Source of the DNA: Mesocentrotus franciscanus
Taxonomy: Eukaryota; Echinodermata; Echinoidea; Camarodonta; Strongylocentrotidae
NCBI GenBank assembly: GCA_037976565.1
Contig: CP137675.1
Span: forward strand, 29,439,637-29,503,636
Reading direction: 5' to 3'
Length of the DNA: 64,000 nt
Positions 11,735 through 25,342 of this stretch are shown piece after piece (within the stretch, counting starts at the first letter, position 1; each line of letters begins with the position of its first letter). The notes below the pieces were generated by a model, which saw nothing but the letters and a program-made list of their open reading frames with translations, was not told the DNA's origin and ran no database searches. The translations under genes and the position numbers were made by a program.

Positions 11735-12052
11735 ATCTTCTTAATATTGTGTACGGTAATTATGTATACAAGATGAATAGAGTGGAATAGATATTTAAAT
11801 GATAACGAAAATAATATCATATATATATATATATATGATATTATTTTCGTTATAGAGTGGAATAGATATTTAACTGATAACGAAAATAATATCATATATA
11901 TATATATATATATATATGATATTAGATATTTAAATGATAACTATAATAATATATATATATATATATATGATATTATTTTCGTTATCATTTAAATATCTAT
12001 TCCACTCTATTCATCTTGTATACATAATTACCGTACACAATATTAAGAAGAT
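11735..12052. mobile_element. Palindromic MITE with (AT)n core
   Basis: The left arm starts ATCTTCTTAATATTGTGTAC and the right arm is its reverse complement ending AATATTAAGAAGAT, with arms of about 100 bp. The core repeats a unit of TAACGAAAATAATATC plus (AT)n in alternating orientation. The copy in the second segment is at 20995-21315. Confidence 0.8.
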
Positions 12053-12105
12053 GTGAAAAGAGACATTCCCGTGTTGCTGACGTTAATTTACCTCCCCTTT
12101 ACCTC

Positions 12106-12108
12106 CCC

Positions 12109-12149
<41 letters not shown>

Positions 12150-12218
12150 ACTCTCTTTCTCTCTTTCTCTCTCTCACTCTCTTTCTCTCTTTCTCTCTCT
12201 CTCTCTATCACTCCCTCT
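12106..12218. repeat. (TC)n microsatellite
   Basis: About 110 bp of TC repeats with occasional TTT and CAC interruptions. The copy B counterpart is about 21376-21478. Serine/leucine-rich frames across it are artefacts. Confidence 0.9.
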
Positions 12219-15200
12219 CATCTATTGCCCCAAAACATTGGGATAATGAAAGTACCACGTTTACAATCAGCGTGTAATTATTCCATTGTCTAGCAAGTAT
12301 GTGAAGATGTTCGGTATGATTTAAAATAATGTGCCTATAATTATATAATCCTTTCGGTATAAAAGCACATGCTCTCCAGCAAAGAGAAAATAAGCTTCTT
12401 AATGTCATGATGCGATTGTTTTTATTATTCTGCGCTCTTTTATATTATGCGAATGCTATAAATAAATAAGGAAAGACGTGTTTCAGTCCCCCAATCCTAT
12501 CATTCCCACTCTACTCCACATGGATAGATAATGACAATCTTATGAAACGCGTGAAAAGGGGAAAATACTGTATTACTGCATGAGATACTCCTCCTCTCTC
12601 CCTCTCTCTCGCGGTCTCTCTCATCCTTGTTTTCACCATGACCTAACCGTGGAGTCCAATTTCAATCTATTAACTGTCCTCGACAAGGGTCCTCAATCTC
12701 CTTAGGGTAATATTGGTGATTCGTGAAGGACGCTGAGAACATCTTCAAAAACATCGTGTCTCTTTAATTATATTTGTGTTTACCGGATTGCGTTTGTTCA
12801 TTTCCTTTCTCTCAAAGGGAGTTCTTCCCGCTCCTTTTCGGGATAAAAAACGTGACGATTTCGAAATTGTCCATTTTTAGCTGCAGGCTATCTCACCATT
12901 TTTTTTTTCGGCGGCATATGCCGTTTCTTTATCTCTTGCTCTTTCTCTGTTCCCTGGACTCACCTATGGCGATGAAATAGGAGCCACGTGTTTTCAGATT
13001 GTAGTTCAGCGGTGTGCGCTGTTCGGACACGGGGCAAGAGTGCAGTGACACTGTTAAAAACATGGCTTGGCGATGATAGATGCTTTCCTGTCATGTCCGT
13101 AATCAATAAGCGGCCGAGAGATCCAGCATTCTCTCCGCGACCATCGACATCGAAATGGAAGAAGAGACGATATCGGTAGATCAAGCCTCGAGATGGTAAA
13201 CACCCAGGAATAGGAGGATTTATTCTAAGATCAAGCAAAATACATTTATACAAATCGGGAGCCTATATTACATACAAACCTCCGTATTTAATGAATGGGC
13301 AGATTTTTACGACAGAAATTGAACATTGTTTTTACTTGAAATTGCATGATTGTAGTAATTATCATAAGAAATATATTCTGTCCAACAACCGAAATTGCAA
13401 CACAAAACTGAAGAGAGGGAGAAAAAAAGAAGGTCACGATAGCATTTATTAAATCACGATCCCATTTGTGTTTTCGGAAATGAAACATATAATGAAATAT
13501 CCAGGACGATTTTCTCTTTCAATACCAATTTAAATCTAATTACGTAGAGGCAATGGTTAATAGAATCATAAATGGTTTATATTGCAATTAACGATCATCA
13601 CCGAGGCGTCGCCTGTCCAAGCAAAGTGCCTCCACATTGTTTTCTTTGTGGGGGTACTGATGCAAAACCCACGGGTCCGAAAGGGGATCGGGGTCACAAA
13701 TCCAAGTGACTTGTATCTGCAATTTAATAATGTAGAACAAATCCCTAATGAGGAATAATCGTGTCCCAGAAACGTAGCAAATTCATCGGAATACCAATAA
13801 TAACATTTGATTGATTGATTGATTGATTCACCGACAACAGTAACAATGTGCGTACAGAATATGTTTTTACAATAGTAGAGAAATATCACAGATCCAAAAT
13901 AATATATGCAAACGGATGGTAAATAGGACCAAAAATATTTCATGTGCTAGTCGAGCCTGGCCCTCTACACATTTTACAAAATGCAAGACGGTCAATTTCT
14001 AAGTCACAAAACACACAATGTAGCAATTAAAACTCAGTTACGCAGTGTTATATAGAGCAATATATAATTAGTTATAGACATAATACATGATTGTTAGGTG
14101 TATCCTTGCAAAATGCTTTTTGGTGTTTTGATTTAATCTCAATTGTATTCTTTCCCATATATCACCAAATAAAATTGAAAGAGAAAACTTTCCCTGGGTA
14201 GCACTTAATTTTGGTAGATGTACATGTCGACGTTCTTTTTGTCTTGTTGAATATTTGTGCTTTAAAGGGATCGTTTAACAGTGTTAAATCTGAGATACAC
14301 GGCCCTACATGTTATTAGTGTTTGATATGTAATAATGAAGCCCTAAAAAATTGCGCTTCAAATGATCAAGAAGTGCCTCAAAAGTAAAAATCTTTGATTG
14401 ACCGGTTTTACCATACTGTTTTCCTAATAGACTATATATGAAAAACCATCAGGCGAACGGTTTTCAAAATTTGTAATTCCATCATAAATATCTTGATAAT
14501 CAGACAGGCGATCAGCTTGTAAAAGTCATGGGGTTCCTGACTGACCTAAAGGTTTATGATTATCATTGCATCATGAGCTAAATCCAGAATTTTGTTTCAG
14601 AATCTGAGACAAAGTTCGGATCCCTTAACATCGAAAGTATCATTACTTTTGTACTTTCAATATCAATATTATTTCTGTATTCGTGTTTGTTGCTTTTTTA
14701 ACACTTTTAGACAACTTGCCAGCTGCCAGCTAAATCCGACAATGTTACGCCTTTAATACAGCAATGAAAAAGAACTTTCTTCTTTTTTTCGCTAAACTCA
14801 AGGAAATAATATTGGTTTGTATGTCAGCGAACTCTGATAGATGGTACAACTGGAATACAATTTTTTTCTCGATATTGCTGTTTATGTCTCTGTGTGCAAA
14901 GAGCGTTTTGTTTTATCGGTTTACCGACCAATTAGTCTCGGTATCTATGGAGGTCGGCTCCTTGGTCGGCTTACGTGTGAAACAATGCGTGTCCGATTCC
15001 ACGATTAACCCCCAAACTATTATCACAATCATCATGATCATCATTACAAAGTAAGTCTTTGACTAGAGGTGGCGCGATTCCAACCGACTGGGTCAACCCT
15101 CCCTCAATAAAAATTTTAAAAACTTGTTTGTTCTCTCTCCCTCTCAAGATATACAGACGTTGATGATTACTAATGGCAAAGACTATTAAAAATTGTCTAG

Positions 15201-15683
15201 AAGATGTAGGCTAATTATTCAACCTAATATTCCCCCAAACTATGCCTTAGGATTAATTCTCTGTAAATTCCGAAGGAATAATTAACCTGAAAATTGCTGG
15301 GTTAATCAGCAGAAAATTATGGTCTGCTTTGCCCCTGTATGTATGAAAACAGGAATTCAAAATTATAGACATATGTTATAAAAGTATAGACGTTTATACA
15401 GAGAGCAAGCTCTCTTAACAAGTATAGGGTAAATAGAAGAGGTACTCGATTCATATATTCCTGTTTTGACCCTCCTCTCTCAATCCCTATCCATCATTGT
15501 CTTATGGTTATATAGGCTATAGTTGTTTGGGCATAGGGATCTTTTCTCTCTCTCTCTCTCTCTGTTTCTATCCTTATTTTTTTCTCTTCATTTTTTAAAA
15601 TCCCAATTGCAATTTATATGATAATTATAAAACGAAAATAGTGCAAGTCCGTGTTTTTTAAGCTATTCTCTGACAGACAAATG
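12219..15683. other. No gene seen (copy A, right part)
   Basis: Short frames exist at 12988-13179 (+) and 14764-15054 (+), and most persist in the second copy. None shows a domain, splice partner or conserved motif that I recognise, and the second is shortened by indels in copy B. Confidence 0.5.
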
Positions 15684-16183
15684 NNNNNNNNNNNNNNNNN
15701 NNNNNNNNNNNNNNNNNNNNNNNNNNNNNNNNNNNNNNNNNNNNNNNNNNNNNNNNNNNNNNNNNNNNNNNNNNNNNNNNNNNNNNNNNNNNNNNNNNNN
15801 NNNNNNNNNNNNNNNNNNNNNNNNNNNNNNNNNNNNNNNNNNNNNNNNNNNNNNNNNNNNNNNNNNNNNNNNNNNNNNNNNNNNNNNNNNNNNNNNNNNN
15901 NNNNNNNNNNNNNNNNNNNNNNNNNNNNNNNNNNNNNNNNNNNNNNNNNNNNNNNNNNNNNNNNNNNNNNNNNNNNNNNNNNNNNNNNNNNNNNNNNNNN
16001 NNNNNNNNNNNNNNNNNNNNNNNNNNNNNNNNNNNNNNNNNNNNNNNNNNNNNNNNNNNNNNNNNNNNNNNNNNNNNNNNNNNNNNNNNNNNNNNNNNNN
16101 NNNNNNNNNNNNNNNNNNNNNNNNNNNNNNNNNNNNNNNNNNNNNNNNNNNNNNNNNNNNNNNNNNNNNNNNNNNNNNNNNNN
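15684..16183. other. Assembly gap, 500 N
   Basis: Exactly 500 undetermined bases. The round number suggests a placeholder gap rather than a measured one. The open frame running across it is meaningless. Confidence 1.
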
Positions 16184-19100
16184 GACTGCTATGAGAGGGA
16201 TAGTTTTTTTATAGGCTCAAGAGGACGTTACATCCTGTTATCACCCCGAGGTGTGCCGAGGGTGATGGCAGAGATGTAACGTCTCGAAGCCTATAAAGCT
16301 AAATATGCCTCGAATATTAAAGCAGTCATTATATCTTTTATATACCGAATTGACACAAAAATCTACCAAGAATTCTTACCTTATCCTTTTCTTGAGTAAA
16401 GATTGGTTAAAACATCACAGAAAATCTGAGACACCTGTATGTTAATCTTCGCTGGAAAGATGACTGAATCTTACAATCATTTGTGAATTGCAGACAAAAA
16501 GCACTATCGGCGCTCGCACAAAGAATATGTTAACACGTAAACCAATGGAGATGGCAGCATGAGGGTATTTTTTTAAAGACTATTGACCGGTAGGCGGGTA
16601 TGAGGGCACTTTTTAAAAAGACTATTGACTGGTAAGCAGGCATGGCTAAAATCACGACTCCCGTTTCGACCAATCAGATGGCTAGATTTCTAAAGTGAGG
16701 TATATCATCTTGCAGTAGGAGGGGGTTTACCTAAAATTGCCTATAATCGATCATCTTTGTTTTCTACACGTGAATTATGACGAGGATGGGGGTGTTGAAA
16801 CAAATTCTCAAGTACTCTGAATAACAAGTTAAAGAGTTCAATCTTTTGGGATGGTAGGCATTTTTATAAAACTAAATGTAATGTATCATGTGATGTTTAC
16901 ATTATCAGTTTATATACATTTCAGGGAAATTATTTGTCGAAAGAACCTTGCTGCAGGGTTTTCTAATTATTCTTTTTTTTTCTCAGCCATACATGTACTT
17001 GAAGATAAACGGTACGGGTTCAGATTACGGCCTACTTTTTTAAATCCACGATTGACGCAATGCAGATGACCTGCGCCGGCCTACAATTTCATCTCTGTAC
17101 ATGTCAGGGTGTTGATTTCTATTCACTAGTAGATTCCATAGAAAGAATGTCCTTTGATTGACAACTTGTAAATTACATTCTGAGTGGATGAAAGAGAAGC
17201 TTGTAGATTTCAAACTTGGTATGTGATGTAACTAACGCTTGTACATGTCGTATTGCCACGAAAACATGCTGTAAATTTCATTGGAGAAACGGTGACAGTA
17301 ACCCATTCCAACGGCATTTGAAAGATAATACTTATTTAGAACTTCCCTCAAAACGAAAGGGCTTGAAAATGTCTTTTAGTGGAATAGTTGTCGAAACGAT
17401 TTTAGTGATTGCAATCATTTTAGTAATAGTTTGATTTTCAGACCCTGTACAGAATGGTCGTGCGTATTGTGCTGCGCAAAGATTCAATCAGTTTAATTTT
17501 GGCCATGACAAGAAGTGGCCTCTATGACCTTTAGCGACGCTGTACCCCTGCGGAAAAAATTATGACCGTATAATTTACGATACCTTTGTGTACTCAATTT
17601 TACTAAATTGACTTTCTTAGAACTCAGTTAACATAATAGACATCAATATTTCATTCGAAAAAAGGAAACCGTCCTACTGGGTAATATATAAAATTATGAT
17701 TTTATTTAACAAGCAATATTAATTTCTGTAAACATAGAAGTCATAGTATTATAAATGCAATTTATATGAAATTATATAAAAATATACATTTTGGTAAATA
17801 CATAAAATGTAAACATAAGGTGAAATATGAGCTGGTATGAAAACGTTTTCAAAATTTCACAACACAAACCGTCTTAATATATGTATAACCAAGAATAGTG
17901 TTTTTTATGAGCGTGAACACACGTTTCTCCTGCGAGTTGGTTCATGAGACTGATTAAAATCATTGGTTTAAGATAGTAAAATACAATAAAGCATAGAATG
18001 CTTTACCAGCACAATACAACCAAATACCAAGAAGTGTTCCCTGTGAGAGTGTGGTAGCGAGGCATCACAAAGGATATAGCGAAGTCAGACGTAAATCTTA
18101 CCATGTATAACCATTGCCTAATACCTCATTATCGTATTCAGTGAATAAGTAGATGATTTTTTTTTCCCGAGATTTTATTAATACCAATTATTCGCTTGGG
18201 AACATATAATTCTTTCTTTTGTAAGTCACAGGTCCCAAGGAATAAAATAACGAGGTTGTTGCTTGCTCGTAGCGTTTTCGAGGCTAATAATTCCTCTGTA
18301 GATTTTGAAGGATTCTAAAGATCAGTAAGGATAGCGGATGACACTTCTTCACTCTTTGTCTCTACCTCGGGCTTGTTTACCCACTTCTCCTTCTGAATCT
18401 TCTCTCTGTGTCTTTTGGTCATTCTACCTTTCTCTCTCTCTCTCTCTCTCTCTCTTTATCATGTGTATGTGTGCCTCTCTCTGCCTCCCTTTATATATAT
18501 ATCTTAAACAACGCACACCCACACACGAGAACTCTCTCTCTTCATTATATCCTCGTCTACTCTACCTCCCCTCCCACTCCCTCTCTCACTCTCCATCTCC
18601 CTCTCTCCACTTCCAAGTACCTCCCCTTTTTCATTTCCATTCTCTTCCCCCGTCTTTAGATAGTTTGTATGCAATACTACCTTTAACTTTGCATCCGTGT
18701 TATCCTCCCCCACCCCATCCCCACCTCCTCTCTCTCTTTCTCTCTCTCTCTCACACACACACACTCTCAACATCTTCACCCTCACCTCGTCCTTTCTCTC
18801 CTAAAATCCGCCAGCATACTTTATAGATCCAGGATTATATACCGCAAAACTTCTCAATCTCTCTCCGCCAACCAAAATCACATTTAATCCAATAATTGGT
18901 CAAGTACTAATTCCTTTTCCTACTCTCTTCTTGCCCTACTTTTGCAGCCATATGAAGAAGGTGATATTTAGAATTCATATTTCATCCTATTTTCAAATTC
19001 AAGAGGTTTCCTAGAAAAAACATTGCGGGAGGCTGCGGACTGGAGAAAAAGAAAAACGGAGAAAAGGAAGAGGAAGAACAAGAATAAGAAAACGAAAAAG

Positions 19101-19430
19101 AAAAGAAGAAAATGATGGTGGAGAAGAAGAGGAAGAGGAAGGGGAAAAGAATAATAACGACAAAGAAGAAGAATAAGAAAAGGAAAAGGAAAAAATTCCC
19201 CTAGAGTAAAGCTATCGTTGTGAGAAGTAAGGAAAACAACACCACAAAAAGGAGCAGTCCCAAAGAATGGGTGCATGGTTGAGAGGGGGAAAAGAAGGAC
19301 AAAAGCTGAGGAAACAGAAGAGCAAACAAAAAGACGAAAAAGAAGATTAAGAAAATCGAAATTAACTATGCCTAATAGGATTAATTCTTTGTAAATTCCA
19401 AAGGAATAAATTAGCATACATTAGTAGTAA

Positions 19431-19462
<32 letters not shown>

Positions 19463-19463
19463 C

Positions 19464-19519
<56 letters not shown>

Positions 19520-19601
19520 TAGTAGTAGTTCTAGTTGTAGTAGTAGTACATAGAGCAGGTCTTAGAGGCAGTAGCAGTAGTAGAAGTAGTAAAAAATAGT
19601 G

Positions 19602-19636
<35 letters not shown>

Positions 19637-20962
19637 TGATGTGGTTCTTGTTGTTTTTGTAGCAGAGGAAGAAGAACAAAAACAAAAGAAGAAGGAAACG
19701 AAGAAGAAGGGAAACCATCTTTTTCACTTATAGTGAGCAGAAAAACGTCGTTAATGAGACTCACGAAGTGAGGGAAAGAGAGAGTCTGATTGAGCGAAAG
19801 GAAAAAATGAAACGAAGGCATAAGAGAGAAGGAGGGAGAGAGACAGAGAGAGAGAGAGAGAGAAAGAAAGAGAAGGCGGATTTGGCAAGAGGAAAGGAGA
19901 TCAGAGAAAGAGGTAGAGAGAAATTGGGACATAAGTATACAGAGAGGAAAGCTATATGGTGACGCCATTCTTGGACGTCTTGCATTCTTTATATCGTATT
20001 GGGTTACGGTCATGCTTGGTGCCCGCGCGCAGTAGAAAATCTTTTCGCATCTTAATTATTATGATCTCGCAATGCATACCACAGAGAGGGACGTGGCGTC
20101 AAATGGTATCATTTACAACCGTAATCAGGAACATGGATCAGAAAAGTCAACCTATAGTTAGAACTTACGATCCAGGGCTACTTCATGCAATAAGAGAAAT
20201 TCACTATACCACCCCCTCCCTCATACCTACACACACACAATCGTACTCCTGTGTGAAGTCCTCGTTTTGGGAGTGGTCGTCAAGGTGAAGGTACAGTTCT
20301 TTATCATGGTTGTCCTCGATAACTACCCACCCATGCACCAACATAATACCCCCACACACACGCACACAACACCCACCTATTTTGTCAATGAATTTATTGT
20401 GCAGTTTATCACAGCCACATACTAGTAGTTTAAAGGAAGGTTAAAGGGACAATTGAGTTCTTGTTTAAGACCGCAAATGCCTTCAAAGTGCATGATTATT
20501 GCTCTCATTCTTATTTATGACATTTCTAGTGCCTTTTTAGGACCTAAAATTGCTATGAAGGTTTATATTGTAGCCCCCAAAATGTGTAAAATATTTATTT
20601 TAAATCCGATCATACTAATTCAGCCCCACTTTTAAAAAAATACGGTGACCGTTAATGAATTAAGTAATTGATAACAATACACGGGCCGGCTTGGTTGTGT
20701 GTATATTATAACTAGGCCTACGTGTATTATAACAAATTATCGAATAATTGTGGGGCTCCACAGAAATGGTAATATTTATGGCTATTTCAGCCGTCTCTGA
20801 ACCGATTTTGATAAAGCAAAGATGATTTTGTCATCTAAACGGTATGATCTTTCAAATTTGACACTCAGTTTTTCATTATCTCACACAACAAATATTTTGT
20901 GTAGCTATTCAAATGCCCTCATATCAAAATTATGACAATAGCTAGTCTTTTATTTTGTTCAT

Positions 20963-20998
<36 letters not shown>

Positions 20999-21374
20999 TC
21001 TTAATATTGTGTACGGTAATTATGTATACAAGATGAATAGAGTGGAATAGATATTTAAATGATAACGAAAATAATATCATATATATATATATATATGATA
21101 TTATTTTCGTTATAGAGTGGAATAGATATTTAACTGATAACGAAAATAATATCATATATATATATATATATATATATATGATATTAGATATTTAAATGAT
21201 AACGAAAATAATATCATATATATATATATATGATATTATTTTCGTTATCATTTAAATATCTATTCCACTCTATTCATCTTGTATACATAATTACCGTACA
21301 CAATATTAAGAAGATGTGAAAAGAGACATTCCCGTGTTGCTGACGTTAATTTACCTCCTCCCCTTTACCTCCCC

Positions 21375-21415
<41 letters not shown>

Positions 21416-24400
21416 ACTCTCTTTCTCTCTTTCTCTCTCTCACTCTCTTTCTCTCTTTCTCTCTCTCTCTATCACTCCTCTCATCTATTGCCCCAAAACA
21501 TTGGGATAATGAAAGTACCACGTTTACAATCAGCGTGTAATTATTCCATTGTCTAGCAAGTATGTGAAGATGTTCGGTATGATTTAAAATAATGTGCCTA
21601 TAATTATATAATCCTTTCGGTATAAAAGCACATGCTCTCCAGCAAAGAGAAAATAAGCTTCTTAATGTCATGATGCGATTGTTTTTATTATTCTGCGCTC
21701 TTTTATATTATGCGAATGCTATAAATAAATAAGGAAAGACGTGTTTCAGTCCCCCAATCCTATCATTCCCACTCTACTCCACATGGATAGATAATGACAA
21801 TCTTATGAAACGCGTGAAAAGGGGAAAATACTGTATTACTGCATGAGATACTCCTCCTCTCTCCCTCTCTCTCGCGGTCTCTCTCATCCTTGTTTTCACC
21901 ATGACCTAACCGTGGAGTCCAATTTCAATCTATTAACTGTCCTCGACAAGGGTCCTCAATCTCCTTAGGGTAATATTGGTGATTCGTGAAGGACGCTGAG
22001 AACATCTTCAAAAACATCGTGTCTCTTTAATTATATTTGTTTTTACCGGATTGCGTTTGTTCATTTCCTTTCTCTCAAAGGGAGTTCTTCCCGCTCCTTT
22101 TCGGGATAAAAAACGTGACGATTTCGAAATTGTCCATTTTTAGCTGCAGGCTATCTCACCATTTTTTTCGGCGGCATATGCCGTTTCTTTATCTCTTGCT
22201 CTTTCTCTGTTCTCTGGACTCACCTATGGCGATGAAATAGGAGCCACGTGTTTTCAGATTGTAGTTCAGCGGTGTGCGCTGTTCGGACACGGGGCAAGAG
22301 TGCAGTGACACTGTTAAAAACATGGCTTGGCGATGATAGATGCTTTCCTGTCATGTCCGTAATCAATAAGCGGCCGAGAGATCCAGCATTCTCTCCGCGA
22401 CCATCGACATCGAAATGGAAGAAGAGACGATATCGGTAGATCAAGCCTCGAGATGGTAAACACCCAGGAATAGGAGGGATTTATTCTAAGATCAAGCAAA
22501 ATACATTTATACAAATCGGGAGCCTATATTACATACAAACCTCCGTATTTAATGAATGGGCAGATTTTTACGACAGAAATTGAACATTGTTTTTACTTGA
22601 AATTGCATGATTGTAGTAATTATCATAAGAAATATATTCTGTCCAACAACCGAAATTGCAACACAAAACTGAAGAGAGGGAGAAAAAAAGAAGGTCACGA
22701 TAGCATTTATTAAATCACGATCCCATTTGTGTTTTCGGAAATGAAACATATAATGAAATATCCAGGACGATTTTCTCTTTCAATACCAATTTAAATCTAA
22801 TTACGTAGAGGCAATGGTTAATAGAATCATAAATGGTTTATATTGCAATTAACGATCATCACCGAGGCGTCGCCTGTCCAAGCAAAGTGCCTCCACATTG
22901 TTTTCTTTTGTGGGGGTACTGATGCAAAACCCACGGGTCCGAAAGGGGATCGGGGTCACAAATCCAAGTGACTTGTATCTGCAATTTAATAATGTAGAAC
23001 AAATCCCTAATGAGGAATAATCGTGTCCCAGAAACGTAGCAAATTCATCGGAATACCAATAATAACATTTGATTGATTGATTGATTGATTCACCGACAAC
23101 AGTAACAATGTGCGTACAGAATATGTTTTTTACAATAGTAGAGAAATATCACAGATCCAAAATAATATATGCAAACGGATGGTAAATAGGACCAAAAATA
23201 TTTCATGTGCTAGTCGAGCCTGGCCCCTCTACACATTTTACAAAATGCAAGACGGTCAATTTCTAAGTCACAAAACACACAATGTAGCAATTAAAACTCA
23301 GTTACGCAGTGTTATATAGAGCAATATATAATTAGTTATAGACATAATACATGATTGTTAGGTGTATCCTTGCAAAATGCTTTTTGGTGTTTTGATTTAA
23401 TCTCAATTGTATTCTTTCCCATATATCACCAAATAAAATTGAAAGAGAAAACTTTCCCTGGGTAGCACTTAATTTTGGTAGATGTACATGTCGACGTTCT
23501 TTTTGTCTTGTTGAATATTTGTGCTTTAAAGGGATCGTTTAACAGTGTTAAATCTGAGATACACGGCCCTACATGTTATTAGTGTCTGTGATATGGTGTA
23601 ATAATGAAGCCCTAAAAAAATTGCGCTTCAAAATGATCAAGAAGTGCCTCAAAAGTAAAAATCTTTGATTGACCGGTTTTACCATACTCGTTTTCCCTAA
23701 TAGACTATAGTGTTATGAAAACCATCAGGCGAACGGTTTTCAAAATTTGTAATTCAATCATAAATATCTTGATAATCAGACAGGCGATCAGCTTGTAAAA
23801 GTCATGGGGTTCCTGACTGACCTAAAGGTTTATGATTATCATTGCATCATGAGCTAAATCCAGAATTTTGTTTCAGAATCTGAGACAAAGTTACCGGATC
23901 CCTTTAACATCGAAAGTATCATTTTTACTTCTTGTACTTTCAATATCAATATTATTTCTGTATTCGTGTTTGTTGCTTTTTTTAACACTTTTAGACAACT
24001 TGCCAGCTGCCAGCTAAATCCGACAATGTTACGCCTTTAATACAGCAATGAAAAAAGAACTTCTCTTCTTTTTTTTCGCTAAACTCAAGGAAATAATATT
24101 GGTTTGTATGTCAGCGAACTCTGATAGATGGTACAACTGGAATACAATTTTTTTCTCGATATTGCTGTTTATGTCTCTGTGTGCAAAGAGCGTTTTGTTT
24201 TATCGGTTTACCGACCAATTAGTCTCGGTATCTATGGAGGTCGGCTCCTTGGTCGGCTTACGTGTGTGAAACAATGCGTGTCCGATTCCACGATTAACCC
24301 CCCAAACTATTATCACAATCATCATGATCATCATTACAAAGTAAGTCTTTTGACTAGAGGTGGCGCGATTCCAACCGACTGGGTCAACCCTCCCCTCAAT

Positions 24401-24977
24401 AAAAATTTTAAAAACTTGTTTGTTCTCTCTCCCTCTCAAGATATACAGACGTTGATGATTACTAATGGCAAAGACTATTAAAAATTGTCTAGAAGATGTA
24501 GGCTAATTATTCAACCTAATATTCCCCCAAACTATGCCTTAGGATTAATTCTCTGTAAATTCCGAAGGAATAATTAACCTGAAAATTGCTGGGTTAATCA
24601 GCAGAAAATTATGGTCTGCTTTGCCCCTGTATGTATGAAAACAGGAATTCAAAATTATAGACATATGTTATAAAAGTATAGACGTTTATACAGAGAGCAA
24701 GCTCTCTTAACAAGTATAGGGTAAATAGAAGAGGTACTCTCGATTCATATATTCCTGTTTTGACCCTCCTCTCTCAATCCCTATCCATCATTGTCTTATG
24801 GTTATATAGGCTATAGTTGTTTGGGCATAGGGATCTTTTCTCTCTCTCTCTCTCTCTGTTTCTATCCTTATTTTTTTCTCTTCATTTTTTAAAATCCCAA
24901 TTGCAATTTATATGATAATTATAAAACGAAAATAGTGCAAGTCCGTGTTTTTTAAGCTATTCTCTGACAGACAAATG
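16184..24977. repeat. 8.8-kb duplicated segment, copy B (starts at gap)
   Basis: This 8794-bp segment repeats 6899-15683 in the same order. It starts directly after the gap at the base matching 6899 and stays similar up to the base matching 15683, then continues into unique sequence. That is the geometry of two contig ends that overlap but were not merged. Differences cluster in homopolymers (for example a G-run near 7507 is far shorter near 16787) and in about 23580-23720. No gene was found. Confidence 0.95.
20995..21315. mobile_element. Palindromic MITE, second copy
   Basis: Same element as 11735-12052, with ends ATCTTCTTAATATTG and CAATATTAAGAAGAT. It differs mainly in the number of AT dinucleotides and in one inner unit. 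Confidence 0.8.
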
Positions 24978-25260
24978 AGGAAAAACTACATGTTCAAAAT
25001 AATCTTTGCAGACAAGGTAGACTAAGCGATAATTCCTACATGTATGACTTTCAACCACACCCACCAGTGTCACACAACAGAAACCTTGAAGTTGAGAAAA
25101 CAAGACTTAGTCAGTATTATAGACTCAGAAGCAGAGAAGATGATAAGCAAACTTTTTTATCATTATTAGAACGATAAATTTCATCTATTTTCTCATGCCC
25201 TCTCAATGTCCATCCCTCATTTTCTTCTGGTTTATGTAATATGGTAGTTTGAGCAAAGAT
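24978..25260. other. Unique sequence right of the duplication, no gene seen
   Basis: AT-rich sequence without a recognisable exon. Confidence 0.4.
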
Positions 25261-25311
25261 TTCTTTCTTTCTTCTTCTTCTTCTTCTTCTTCTTCTTCTT
25301 CTTCTTCTTCT

Positions 25312-25340
<29 letters not shown>
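25261..25340. repeat. (CTT)n microsatellite
   Basis: Pure CTT repeat of about 80 bp. The reverse frame encodes poly-arginine and is not a gene. Confidence 0.95.

Positions 25341-25342
<2 letters not shown>

Larger units (their letters stand above)
6899..15683. repeat. 8.8-kb duplicated segment, copy A (ends at gap)
   Basis: This 8785-bp segment matches 16184-24977 collinearly from end to end. The visible differences are mainly homopolymer and microsatellite length changes, small indels and a few substitutions. It ends exactly at the N-run. No exon with homology was recognised in it; the open frames are low complexity (CT, GA, AGT repeats) or lack similarity. It contains polypyrimidine, polypurine, (AGT)n and (AT)n tracts and a palindrome, listed separately. 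Confidence 0.95.

Noticed and set aside
15651..16214. 187-codon open frame across the gap
   Set aside because: Almost all residues are undetermined because it crosses 500 N; only about 20 real codons remain.
6899..24977. A biologically real tandem duplication
   Set aside because: Not excluded, but both copies end exactly at the gap and differ mainly in homopolymer length, which favours an assembly artefact.
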